Counted from the stretch's first letter, positions 49,090-60,485 are shown. The stretch: 64,000 nucleotides of DNA from Ischnura elegans (GCF_921293095.1 NC_060258.1:4154001-4218000), one strand, 5' to 3'. Numbers and translations are program-made. Notes: generated by a model from the letters alone, not told the origin.

Positions 49090-50095
49090 GCACTACTTTC
49101 GAAATATGGATGTCATAGGGCACACTTCCGTTAGATATGACAGTAAACGAATATGACCATATAATATCGTCATTTTTAAACCCCCCAAAACCCCCTAAAA
49201 ATTTAAAATTTGCATATAAGTAGCCTTTTCGGGTATTTTTCGTCACAATTTCGCCGCTTTCCCAAGCTTTACCAGTCATCGCTACGGAATTGATGTGGTC
49301 GATTGATGACCCCTGGCAGTAACAACCTATAAACCCCCGGTAAACCCACATACACCCCCAAAGAATAAATTTTTTCACATAAGTCTACCTTTATGGATCT
49401 TTTCGTGACTATTCCTATGCCCCCAACGGAATTTATGTGAACGGATGGTGACCGCAGGGAGTACACATATAAACCCCCGGTATCCCCCTGAAATTCCCCC
49501 AAATGTAAAATGTGCCATTAAGTCTCCTATTTGGGAACTTCTCGCGAGCATTACGCAGCACTACCCGTCCCCTCTGAGCTCTAGATCCGGAATATTTGGT
49601 GAGGGCGAGCCACTGTAAACCATACGGGAAAAAAGACCAGAAAACCCCTGGAACCTCCTGGAACAGCCGAAAAAAATAAAAATATTTCAAAGTCGCCTTT
49701 CGGAGTAGTTTTCGTCACAATTTAACCGTTGCCCCTACCACCTATTAAAACCCCCGATAAACCCGTGAAACTCTCAAAATATTTCTAATAAATCGCCTCT
49801 CCATGTAAAAGAATCGTCAGACCACTGTTTTGGACCCCTAAGACTTACCGGCACCGAATTTATGAGAACGATTTGTGACCACTGGCTTAACTCAAATATA
49901 AAACCCCCGGTATTCCGTTGGGACCCCCCGCAAAAAAATGAAAAACTTGCCATTAAGTCTTCTTCTATGGGTACTTGCCGCCACTATTACTCCGCATTGC
50001 ACTACCCTTTACAATCATCGCTACGTGATCACTGTGGACGATTGGTGACCGCATGCATAACACATTAAAACCCCCGAATCCCCCTGGGCCCCCTC
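49090..50095 (+). repeat. internal tandem repeat of the Helitron-like element
   Basis: About five or six diverged monomers of roughly 165-180 bp. Landmarks are GAATT-ATGTG-(A)CGATTGGTGACC, AAACCCCCGGTA, AAATTTGCCATTAAGTC and TTTTCGTCAC-ATT. The same stretch occurs in copies 2 and 3 at +4814 and +7335. Confidence 0.7.
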
Positions 50096-50154
50096 TCGGT
50101 GGAGAAGAGCATTAATGAGCACAAAGCGGAGCAGCTGCAGGGGGGCTCCTCAAC

Positions 50155-50660
50155 CCCAAGGCGGCGAAGCCGCCCCACAACGAGGAACGGCGAAGCCGTT
50201 CCGAGGAGTAACTGGCATATGCGAGGGGGAGCTTCAGTAACCCTCGGGCGGCGAAGCCGCCCCGATGTTCAAGTGGCGCAGCCGCTGTGGACTCCCCCCC
50301 TCTCTGGGCGGCGAACCCGCCCCTCAAACGAATAACGGTAAAACAGTTCCGAAATGCCCTCGCCCTCTGGGCGGCCTTGGCGACCCCAGACGAGAAACTT
50401 CGAAGACGTTCCGAGTATTAAGCGGGAGAGCCCCGGGGGGGCACACTCAACCCCGGGGCGGCAAAGCCGCCCTTCAGCGAGGAACGGCGAAGCCGTTCCG
50501 AGGAATGAGTGGGGCGACTCCCCACCCCCTGGCCGGCGAAGCCGGCCCCTAGCTGAGGTGAGATTATTCGAACTTCGAAAGTCGTCGAACAACCACAAAT
50601 GTTGACGGCGAAGCCGGAACCGGGGTTTTTAAGGGGCGGAGCCCCTTAACGAGCGCGCGG
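50155..50660 (+). repeat. array of GC-rich mini-hairpins
   Basis: At least nine short perfect or near-perfect palindromes, most with the core CGGC-GAA-GCCG. Examples are at 50160-50174, 50184-50202, 50246-50263, 50307-50324 (one mismatch), 50457-50474, 50482-50500, 50532-50548 and AAGGGGCGGAGCCCCTT at 50631-50647. They are spaced about 25-130 bp apart up to the 3' end. Equivalent arrays lie at 54969-55474 and 57490-57995. Confidence 0.85.
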
Positions 50661-50671
50661 AGCGCAGCGAG

Positions 50672-51118
50672 TAAATTAGTATAAAGAAGGAAAGAAAATC
50701 CTGGATACGGCCTTGCTTGTGCCCCCCTCTCCCAGGAAGAAATCCTTATCCAGTAAATTCATCCTATGGTGCACAGAATTTAAATTATTATGTCTGAAAT
50801 AATCCATCTCTCACTTACCATGGCACTTTTTGGGACGATATCTGCAGTGTTCAGTGGGAATGTCTGTCACAGTTACGAATATTAGGTTGAAAGAATTATT
50901 TGTGGGTGACATTGATTTCGTTTTTAAGAAGAAAAGGATTTCATGAGGCTCTCAACCGGTTGCGGGTTCATTAATGTCTTTTCTACCGTGTGTTGCCATC
51001 CTTGATAAACAATGGAGGCCTAACACCTAGTACCACAAGCTATGGTAAAATTGTTCTAGGAATATGCATTGTGATATGCACTGTCAGCCAGCAATGGTTT
51101 AATTTTTTGCAGCAGTCC
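50672..51118 (+). repeat. inner segment of the left duplication arm
   Basis: The inverted counterparts are 55486-55688 and 52954-53167, split in the right arm by Helitron-like copy 2. It contains the left-arm version of a candidate membrane-protein exon, here disrupted by an indel and stop (about 50943-51117). Confidence 0.8.
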
Positions 51119-51121
51119 ATT

Positions 51122-51343
51122 GGCCCATTGTATACGTAGTCTTCTCATGGTAAGATACACACTTAAAGCCCTGAGTCTAAACTAATCTTTGCTTGATTGG
51201 GCTGTTATAAGCTAGGGTGTCAATGAGCATTTATGTATTTTATGTCTATCTGTTGTAATGTCATTTTTAGGTGATATTTAAAAGTGTGCTTTTTATAGCC
51301 CCTTTTTATGGTATACGTATCCCTATTTTATATCGGACAAGCT
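51122..51343 (+). repeat. 222-bp direct repeat, copy 2
   Basis: Same orientation as 43712-43933. It ends exactly where MITE copy E begins, so the junction marks a rearrangement or an insertion into MITE sequence. Confidence 0.85.
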
Positions 51344-51953
51344 TTCGTTACCCACCATTAGTGTATTCATAATGCACAAATTATTTGGTTTTTGAAATAC
51401 CGGTTCAGACGAATGGCAAGGGTAAAATTTTATCCTCATGTAAAAAAGGCCGGATTGGGGCCCATGCGATTCCACTCCACCTGACGTCACAGGGACCTAG
51501 TTTCTACACGAGAGGATAGGAGTTATCCATTGTCTGAGATTACCAATGCATGAATGAGGCGCAGAGCTCACAGAAACATGTCTTACTAATCATCTATTAA
51601 AACTGGCTAAAGTCGGAAAGTTTTCATCGTTTGATAAGGTATTAATAAACCTTTTTTTAAGCCAAGTGCTACCAGCCAGCGAGGTACTCAGCTACTCTCT
51701 AGCATCCTGCGTCCTATAGGCACTCAAGAGCCTCGATCAAGATCACCTAACAAGGTGGGAGGGGGAACCAGAAATAATCCCTTCATTACTTATTACGCGT
51801 TGCGTTTTCGCGCGCTTGAAATTTTTCACTTTTCATTTAATCGCGAAAAATAGATATCGTGATTTAAAAATCTAAAAGCGTGAAATACGTACTCCAGGAG
51901 CAATAATCTTTCGATTTAGGCAATAAAAAAATAATAGGAAACCACCCTATTTC
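51344..51953 (+). mobile_element. GGGTAGTTTCC MITE copy E, 5'-truncated
   Basis: It begins inside the family at TTCGTTACCCACCATTAG and runs to the intact end ATAATAGGAAACCACCC. Non-coding. It lies in the spacer between the duplication arms. Confidence 0.75.
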
Positions 51954-52950
51954 CAGTAAGCCCTTATATCCATTTTATTTATTATTTATCATGTCTTTAT
52001 AAATAATATAGAAAAAATGTGTATAATTTTTATCCATTACCCAATTTTTACTGTACTACTATCAAACTTTTTTTATTTTCTAAGCAGAAATGGATGGATG
52101 CATTTGTTTTTGAAAAACCCGTAGCATAAAGAAACATTATGCCTTCATTCAAATTTGACAAGTGTTTAATGCTCTGCCAATAGGGGACCTAACCAATCTT
52201 AAGTAATGATACTCCATTTGCAATGCAATTCACAGTTTTTACATTTTATACACTTCTTCAAGCCATAAAATAATGAAATTAGGCAATGAATGAAAACATT
52301 TGTATTAAAATGATTATATAACTATACGTAACAACTAAATAGAGTTTTATACTCGTACTTTATTTATAACAGGAGGTATTCAATTTTCCTTCTGGAGCTT
52401 GTTGGAGAATAAATATTCTTAACTCTCTTGATGCATATGATTAGCACATGTTTCAACGGAAGTGGTTGCCAGCTTCCCCTGTTCTACTATTATCTCATAA
52501 AGGTCCTCCTCTCTGAGATTGAGAATGAGATATGGATGATAGAGTATTTTCAGTACTATTAGCAAAGAGACAACATAAAAGGGCCCAATTCCATTGCATA
52601 CAAGCATGACCGATGTTGTCATTTGAGGAGCATTGTAAACGGTTCACAGAAACGTCTGCAGCGTGGAAATGACTGCAGAGTGTTCCATTAACTCATGATA
52701 TTTGTAACAGAATAAACTCCAAATTACCTGTGCACACATTTTGAGTTGTTGATGGACAGAATTTAAACAAATCTAACATGAAATTCTATTCTACAGTGAA
52801 GCTTGATGCTACTTGAACACTTAATTACCCAAATGCTATATTTTCCTTCCTATCAACAAATCAGGACATGCTCACGAAAAAATTAGCATCATTGAGTTTT
52901 AGTTCCTTTTACAAATGAAATACACATGAGTTTCAATGAGAAGAAATTAC
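51954..52950. other. spacer of the inverted duplication, unassigned
   Basis: AT-rich, no recognised coding or repeat content. If the exon at 52951-53120 is real, this is its intron (donor GTAATT reading leftwards). Confidence 0.3.
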
Positions 52951-53120
52951 CTTGACTGCTGCAAATGAAACCATTGCTGGCTGACAGTGCAGATCACAAT
53001 GCATATTCCTAGAACAATTTTACCAAAGCTCATGGTACAAGGTGCTAGGTCTCCATTGTTTATCAAGGATGACAACACGCGAGAGACATTGATGAACTCG
53101 CAGCCGGATGAGAGCCTCAT
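52951..53120 (-). CDS. candidate exon with a membrane segment (unidentified)
   Basis: On the minus strand an ATG at 53120 opens 56 codons ending at a consensus-like donor (TCAAG|GTAATT). The peptide starts MRLSSGCEFINVSRV and contains a hydrophobic segment GKIVLGICIVICTVS near residues 33-47. The duplicate in the left arm has an indel that closes the frame, so only one copy could work. Helitron-like copy 2 sits about 50 bp upstream. No family was recognised and a chance frame is quite possible. Confidence 0.2.
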
Positions 53121-53167
53121 GAAATCCTTTTCTTCTTAAAAACGAAATCAGTGTCATCCACTAATAA

Positions 53168-55485
53168 TCCTATCTATATACAGCCCTTGTGGTGACTGAC
53201 TCACTCATGGATACAAATTCCCGACCACTTCTAGAAGTGCTGCAGAGCTGAAATTTGGCACGCGTGCGGGGAACCCGAAATGATTCGGAGGAAAAATCCG
53301 AAAACCGGAAGTTTCCGCCACGTGTCGTCGCTAGGACGACAAAATGGCCGAAATCGCGCTTTTTCCGGGGACCGTCTTTCGGTTTTAATTATACTGCGCG
53401 CGAACCGTGCGTGCCACTTGGATGTTTAATGCATTTCTTGAAAGCTTATAAACGTGGTCACGTAATAATGTAATGTTATTAGTTTATTTTTAAGAAATTG
53501 CCAGCCAAAATGGCGTCCAAAAATTGGCTTTTCGAAAAATATTTCATACCTTCCGCTCCCCTCGACTTAATTTAAGGTGTAAGATAACGAAAATGATTAT
53601 TATATATGCTAATAACATCGTCTACGAAATGTAGGTAACAATTTTCTTTCGTCGGCCTTGGTTACTCAGAAAAAAATTAAAATAATCCGAAAATCACCGA
53701 AAATAAGGATTTCCGAAAGATTAACACAGGATTTTTTCAATTTTAACCTGACCGATTTCTTTCAAACTTTGTAGTTACATGCAACTATTCATTATCTTTT
53801 AGAAAACATAAGCATTTAATGAATGGTGTTATGAATTTAACCGCGAAAAAATAAAAATGGCGGGCACTACCAACTTTTTTCGGGGTTTGGTTTGCTTTTT
53901 ATTGCACTACTTTCGAAATATGGATGTCATAGGGCACACTTCCGTTAGATATGACAGTAAACGAATATGACCATATAATATCGTCATTTTTAAACCCCCC
54001 AAAACCCCCTAAAAATTTAAAATTTGCATATAAGTAGCCTTTTCGGGTATTTTTCGTCACAATTTCGCCGCTTTCCCAAGCTTTACCAGTCATCGCTACG
54101 GAATTGATGTGGTCGATTGATGACCCCTGGCAGTAACAACCTATAAACCCCCGGTAAACCCACATACACCCCCAAAGAATAAATTTTTTCACATAAGTCT
54201 ACCTTTATGGATCTTTTCGTGACTATTCCTATGCCCCCAACGGAATTTATGTGAACGGATGGTGACCGCAGGGAGTACACATATAAACCCCCGGTATCCC
54301 CCTGAAATTCCCCCAAATGTAAAATGTGCCATTAAGTCTCCTATTTGGGAACTTCTCGCGAGCATTACGCAGCACTACCCGTCCCCTCTGAGCTCTAGAT
54401 CCGGAATATTTGGTGAGGGCGAGCCACTGTAAACCATACGGGAAAAAAGACCAGAAAACCCCTGGAACCTCCTGGAACAGCCGAAAAAAATAAAAATATT
54501 TCAAAGTCGCCTTTCGGAGTAGTTTTCGTCACAATTTAACCGTTGCCCCTACCACCTATTAAAACCCCCGATAAACCCGTGAAACTCTCAAAATATTTCT
54601 AATAAATCGCCTCTCCATGTAAAAGAATCGTCAGACCACTGTTTTGGACCCCTAAGACTTACCGGCACCGAATTTATGAGAACGATTTGTGACCACTGGC
54701 TTAACTCAAATATAAAACCCCCGGTATTCCGTTGGGACCCCCCGCAAAAAAATGAAAAACTTGCCATTAAGTCTTCTTCTATGGGTACTTGCCGCCACTA
54801 TTACTCCGCATTGCACTACCCTTTACAATCATCGCTACGTGATCACTGTGGACGATTGGTGACCGCATGCATAACACATTAAAACCCCCGAATCCCCCTG
54901 GGCCCCCTCTCGGTGGAGAAGAGCATTAATGAGCACAAAGCGGAGCAGCTGCAGGGGGGCTCCTCAACCCCAAGGCGGCGAAGCCGCCCCACAACGAGGA
55001 ACGGCGAAGCCGTTCCGAGGAGTAACTGGCATATGCGAGGGGGAGCTTCAGTAACCCTCGGGCGGCGAAGCCGCCCCGATGTTCAAGTGGCGCAGCCGCT
55101 GTGGACTCCCCCCCTCTCTGGGCGGCGAACCCGCCCCTCAAACGAATAACGGTAAAACAGTTCCGAAATGCCCTCGCCCTCTGGGCGGCCTTGGCGACCC
55201 CAGACGAGAAACTTCGAAGACGTTCCGAGTATTAAGCGGGAGAGCCCCGGGGGGGCACACTCAACCCCGGGGCGGCAAAGCCGCCCTTCAGCGAGGAACG
55301 GCGAAGCCGTTCCGAGGAATGAGTGGGGCGACTCCCCACCCCCTGGCCGGCGAAGCCGGCCCCTAGCTGAGGTGAGATTATTCGAACTTCGAAAGTCGTC
55401 GAACAACCACAAATGTTGACGGCGAAGCCGGAACCGGGGTTTTTAAGGGGCGGAGCCCCTTAACGAGCGCGCGGAGCGCAGCGAG
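53168..55485 (+). mobile_element. Helitron-like non-autonomous element, copy 2 (2,318 bp)
   Basis: Same length and, as far as I can read, same sequence as copy 1. The flanks ACTAATAA and TTCTTTCAA rejoin to match the uninterrupted left arm (AATAATTCTTT on the minus strand near 50905), again A|T with no duplication. It splits the duplicated segment within a short open stretch. Confidence 0.7.
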
Positions 55486-55688
55486 TTCTTTCAATCTAAT
55501 ATTCATAACTGTAACAGACATTCCCACTGAACACTGCAGATATCGTCCCAAAAAGTGCCATGGTAAGTGAAAGATTCATTATTTCAGACATTATAATTTA
55601 GCACCATAGGATGAATTTACTGGATAAGGATTTCTTTCTGGGGGGGGGCATAAGCAAGGCCGTATCCAGGATTTTCTTTCCTTCTTTA
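55486..55688 (-). repeat. duplicated segment between Helitron-like copies 2 and 3
   Basis: Reverse complement of about 50682-50905 of the left arm, with scattered differences including a longer run of G (ten, against CCCCCC in the left arm). Confidence 0.8.
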
Positions 55689-58006
55689 TCCTATCTATAT
55701 ACAGCCCTTGTGGTGACTGACTCACTCATGGATACAAATTCCCGACCACTTCTAGAAGTGCTGCAGAGCTGAAATTTGGCACGCGTGCGGGGAACCCGAA
55801 ATGATTCGGAGGAAAAATCCGAAAACCGGAAGTTTCCGCCACGTGTCGTCGCTAGGACGACAAAATGGCCGAAATCGCGCTTTTTCCGGGGACCGTCTTT
55901 CGGTTTTAATTATACTGCGCGCGAACCGTGCGTGCCACTTGGATGTTTAATGCATTTCTTGAAAGCTTATAAACGTGGTCACGTAATAATGTAATGTTAT
56001 TAGTTTATTTTTAAGAAATTGCCAGCCAAAATGGCGTCCAAAAATTGGCTTTTCGAAAAATATTTCATACCTTCCGCTCCCCTCGACTTAATTTAAGGTG
56101 TAAGATAACGAAAATGATTATTATATATGCTAATAACATCGTCTACGAAATGTAGGTAACAATTTTCTTTCGTCGGCCTTGGTTACTCAGAAAAAAATTA
56201 AAATAATCCGAAAATCACCGAAAATAAGGATTTCCGAAAGATTAACACAGGATTTTTTCAATTTTAACCTGACCGATTTCTTTCAAACTTTGTAGTTACA
56301 TGCAACTATTCATTATCTTTTAGAAAACATAAGCATTTAATGAATGGTGTTATGAATTTAACCGCGAAAAAATAAAAATGGCGGGCACTACCAACTTTTT
56401 TCGGGGTTTGGTTTGCTTTTTATTGCACTACTTTCGAAATATGGATGTCATAGGGCACACTTCCGTTAGATATGACAGTAAACGAATATGACCATATAAT
56501 ATCGTCATTTTTAAACCCCCCAAAACCCCCTAAAAATTTAAAATTTGCATATAAGTAGCCTTTTCGGGTATTTTTCGTCACAATTTCGCCGCTTTCCCAA
56601 GCTTTACCAGTCATCGCTACGGAATTGATGTGGTCGATTGATGACCCCTGGCAGTAACAACCTATAAACCCCCGGTAAACCCACATACACCCCCAAAGAA
56701 TAAATTTTTTCACATAAGTCTACCTTTATGGATCTTTTCGTGACTATTCCTATGCCCCCAACGGAATTTATGTGAACGGATGGTGACCGCAGGGAGTACA
56801 CATATAAACCCCCGGTATCCCCCTGAAATTCCCCCAAATGTAAAATGTGCCATTAAGTCTCCTATTTGGGAACTTCTCGCGAGCATTACGCAGCACTACC
56901 CGTCCCCTCTGAGCTCTAGATCCGGAATATTTGGTGAGGGCGAGCCACTGTAAACCATACGGGAAAAAAGACCAGAAAACCCCTGGAACCTCCTGGAACA
57001 GCCGAAAAAAATAAAAATATTTCAAAGTCGCCTTTCGGAGTAGTTTTCGTCACAATTTAACCGTTGCCCCTACCACCTATTAAAACCCCCGATAAACCCG
57101 TGAAACTCTCAAAATATTTCTAATAAATCGCCTCTCCATGTAAAAGAATCGTCAGACCACTGTTTTGGACCCCTAAGACTTACCGGCACCGAATTTATGA
57201 GAACGATTTGTGACCACTGGCTTAACTCAAATATAAAACCCCCGGTATTCCGTTGGGACCCCCCGCAAAAAAATGAAAAACTTGCCATTAAGTCTTCTTC
57301 TATGGGTACTTGCCGCCACTATTACTCCGCATTGCACTACCCTTTACAATCATCGCTACGTGATCACTGTGGACGATTGGTGACCGCATGCATAACACAT
57401 TAAAACCCCCGAATCCCCCTGGGCCCCCTCTCGGTGGAGAAGAGCATTAATGAGCACAAAGCGGAGCAGCTGCAGGGGGGCTCCTCAACCCCAAGGCGGC
57501 GAAGCCGCCCCACAACGAGGAACGGCGAAGCCGTTCCGAGGAGTAACTGGCATATGCGAGGGGGAGCTTCAGTAACCCTCGGGCGGCGAAGCCGCCCCGA
57601 TGTTCAAGTGGCGCAGCCGCTGTGGACTCCCCCCCTCTCTGGGCGGCGAACCCGCCCCTCAAACGAATAACGGTAAAACAGTTCCGAAATGCCCTCGCCC
57701 TCTGGGCGGCCTTGGCGACCCCAGACGAGAAACTTCGAAGACGTTCCGAGTATTAAGCGGGAGAGCCCCGGGGGGGCACACTCAACCCCGGGGCGGCAAA
57801 GCCGCCCTTCAGCGAGGAACGGCGAAGCCGTTCCGAGGAATGAGTGGGGCGACTCCCCACCCCCTGGCCGGCGAAGCCGGCCCCTAGCTGAGGTGAGATT
57901 ATTCGAACTTCGAAAGTCGTCGAACAACCACAAATGTTGACGGCGAAGCCGGAACCGGGGTTTTTAAGGGGCGGAGCCCCTTAACGAGCGCGCGGAGCGC
58001 AGCGAG
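55689..58006 (+). mobile_element. Helitron-like non-autonomous element, copy 3 (2,318 bp)
   Basis: Identical in length and apparent sequence to copies 1 and 2. The flanks CTTCTTTA and TCCTAATTTATAC rejoin to match the empty left arm (CTTCTTTA|TACTAATTTA on its minus strand). The insertion point is A|T without duplication, 10 bp from the paralogous position used by copy 1. Confidence 0.7.
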
Positions 58007-59077
58007 TCCTAATTTATACATAGATATCTTCCATTAAAAAAAAATTGATGCTATTTTTATCATTAACTATTCAGCTTCTACACATAAGCTATTTGTAACA
58101 CACACGTAAATTAATGTATGCAATTCGAATACTGCCACCATCATTAGTAAAACCAATGTCACTAAAATTCCTTCGTGTAACATCTAATTAACCAGAAGAT
58201 GCAAAAAAGTCACTTCCAATACCTTGGGGAAGCTATTTGAAGTCATTGGGTTTATAGTCGAGAGAAATGATATTAGACTGCAATTCTAAAGTTGTTTATA
58301 TAAACTAAGACCTAACAGATTATTACTTTTAATTGAGGCTTTGAAGGCTACTTGTTTACTTAAGATAAGATCTTAATATAAATTAATTACCACAATTAGA
58401 GGAATTCCTGCTATTGAAATCAATCCTGATATGAATATAATTGATTTATTGTTGTTCTGATTTATTCAAACTGTAGATATATTGTTTATAGTAAATGCAC
58501 TATAAGTTATTCGTAGATAAAAATATAATGTAATTATGGTTGGTATGATTATTGCAATAATCAATCAAGTTCTTTCAAATAATAGACAAAAACTCCTATA
58601 CCCTGGATAAGGTATTGGAAGTGGTAATTGAATTTTTCAAGAATGGTTGAATATAAGTTGGTACCTTCAAAAGCAATGTAAAGCTGAATATCTGGGCAAA
58701 TCGCACTTAGCCCATGTTCCATGTAATGTTGAAATATATTGCACATCGGCCGTGGAACTCACTTACCCCAAGCACGGGGAAAGTTTGATCCCTTAAGAAG
58801 GCTTTAAGATATAAATTATAAAATTACCACTTTACAGAGAGAGGAATGTAAATCCAAAACTCTTTTTGGTTATTAATGCATACACTTTACAACAATTCTG
58901 AGAATTTTAACAAGCCTAGAAAAATATCCTGAAGTAGTTTAAAGTTGATGTATGCTATCTAGGGTCAGTGAACAGGCTACCACAGCCAGTTTTAATAGGT
59001 GATTGTTAAGACATGTTTCCCTGAGCTCTGTGCCTCTTGCATGCATTGGTAACCTCAGCACTTACCACACCTTAATA
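58007..59077 (-). repeat. outer segment of the right duplication arm
   Basis: Reverse complement of 45308-45550 plus 47546-48353, with the LINE missing. Small frames here mirror those of the left arm and show no constraint. Confidence 0.8.
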
Positions 59078-59734
59078 GGGTGGTTTCCTATTTTTTTAAT
59101 GCCTAAATCGAAAGATTATTACTCCTGGAGTACGTTTTACACGCTTTTAGATTTTTAAATGACGATATCTATTTTTCGCGATTAAATGAGAAGTGAAAAA
59201 TTTCAAGCGCGCAAAAACACGACGCATAAGTAGGAATGATGGGAAATAGTCGTGCGACGCATTTCTGGTTCCCTCTCTCGCCTTGTGAGGTGACCCTGAT
59301 CGAGGCTCTGAGTGCTGATAGGATGTAGGATGCTAGCGAGTAGCTGAGTACCTTGCTGGCTGGTAGCGCTTGGCTTAAAAAAGGTTTATTAATACCTTAT
59401 CAAAAGAAGAAAACTTTTCAACCTTAGCCAGTTTTAATAGGTAATTATTAAGATATATTTCCCTGAGCTCTGTGCCTGATGCATGCATTGGTAACCTCAG
59501 GCGATGAATAACTCCTATCCTCTCGTGTAGAAACTAGGTCCCTGTGATATCACCTGGATTGGAATCGGCTGGGCGCCAATCTGGCCTTTTTCAATTGAGG
59601 ATAAAATTTGACCCTTGCCATTCGTCTAAACCGGTATTTGAAAAATCAAATAATTTGTGTATTATGAATACACTAATGGTGGGTAACGAATCGCAATCAA
59701 TGCCTTTCGTTGTGTTTATTGAATGAAACTACCC
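59078..59734 (-). mobile_element. GGGTAGTTTCC MITE copy F
   Basis: Reverse orientation, from AGGGTGGTTTCCTATT to GAAACTACCC; unbroken. Counterpart of copy D at the outer end of the other arm. Confidence 0.8.
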
Positions 59735-60326
59735 TATTATGTAAAATAAAATATTTACCATAAAATAATTTGAATAAAGGTTTTTATAATCAAGCACATA
59801 AAAAATTTATAAACCTCTGACAATTTTAGCATATAATATTGTTATCAAATCACTCAAATATCATACAAATATAAAAAAACCAAATATATAATATTTTAAC
59901 ATAACAACGGACAAGTACACTAAATAGCCATGGTGTGTTAAATCATTTTTCTTAGTATGCTTTAGAAATTTTAATCTTTTTGTTTAAGTATTTTATTCGA
60001 TGCTTTTTGAGTAGCTAATTTACCTTTTAGTACTTGTCTACTTATGCATTTCTCTCATCTCTTAAAATTTAATACAACTTTAAACTGGCAAATGAACTTT
60101 GAAAACGTCCGCAAATATGATTCTGTAAATCACCTAAACTTCAAGAGTTCAAATTTAAATCCAAGCAGGAGGTTTAAAGCAAGAAAAAGATATCAAAAAC
60201 AAATCCCAAAAAATTATTCGTATCTATTGATTTCCATAATTCGTAGGTCATAGTTGAATTCCAATTACCCAATAATTTTATGCTAGGATTATATTTTAAA
60301 CACATAGTTGTACGAAAAGAAAAAAC
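59735..60326. other. unassigned AT-rich sequence before the copia LTR
   Basis: No coding homology; target region of the copia element. Confidence 0.35.
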
Positions 60327-60485
60327 TGTTGAGTTTACACTCCAGTGGCATTTCGTTGTTCATTTGTCATGTATCATTCTCTCGTGTACTGCTGTGCACT
60401 TCAAGCCTTTTTCTCCGTTCTTGTCTGTCGTACGAGCAATAAAGACGTGTGTGTTCCGCTCGACGTTTGCCTCGTTCTTTCAACA
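60327..60485 (+). repeat. 5' LTR of the copia element
   Basis: A 159-bp segment starting TGTTGA and ending TCAACA, the inverted terminal hexamers of an LTR. It contains AATAAA (60438-60443). The 3' LTR lies beyond the window, so the boundaries rest on the terminal hexamers and the adjacent primer site. Confidence 0.7.

Larger units (their letters stand above)
48354..50671 (+). mobile_element. Helitron-like non-autonomous element, copy 1 (2,318 bp)
   Basis: It starts TCCTATCTATATACAG and ends GCGGAGCGCAGCGAG. The right arm keeps the empty site (GTATAAATT), so the insertion lies between A and T with no target duplication. This, with a 5' TC, is the signature of Helitron rolling-circle transposons. 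The 3' end is GCGAG, not the usual CTRR. Organisation: an AT-rich 5' half, a degenerate ~170-bp tandem repeat (about 49090-50095), then a GC-rich hairpin array (50155-50660). Open frames inside are short and repeat-derived; there is no Rep/helicase. Confidence 0.7.
44651..51118 (+). repeat. left arm of a large inverted duplication
   Basis: Matches the minus strand of 52954-59734. Shared core parts are 44651-45550, 47546-48353 and 50672-51118. The arm-specific insertions are the LINE 45551-47537 and Helitron-like copy 1 (48354-50671). Arms differ by scattered substitutions and small indels. Confidence 0.85.
52954..59734 (-). repeat. right arm of the large inverted duplication
   Basis: Reverse complement of 44651-51118. 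The arm-specific insertions are Helitron-like copies 2 and 3. It lacks the LINE of the left arm, preserving its empty site (TTACAGAGAGAGGAATG at about 58833-58849). Confidence 0.85.

Noticed and set aside
48441..50605. Multiple 70-109-codon frames inside the Helitron-like copies
   Set aside because: They overlap on both strands and follow the tandem and hairpin repeats. They recur only because the element recurs.
50155..50660. CRISPR-like array
   Set aside because: The repeated units are short palindromes with irregular spacing inside a transposon in a eukaryotic genome; no uniform repeat-spacer structure and no cas genes.
48354..50671. Helentron (T|T) insertion model for the 2,318-bp element
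   Set aside because: Copies 1 and 3 compared with their empty sites fit only A|T, or T followed by a non-T base. A|T with a 5' TC explains all three.
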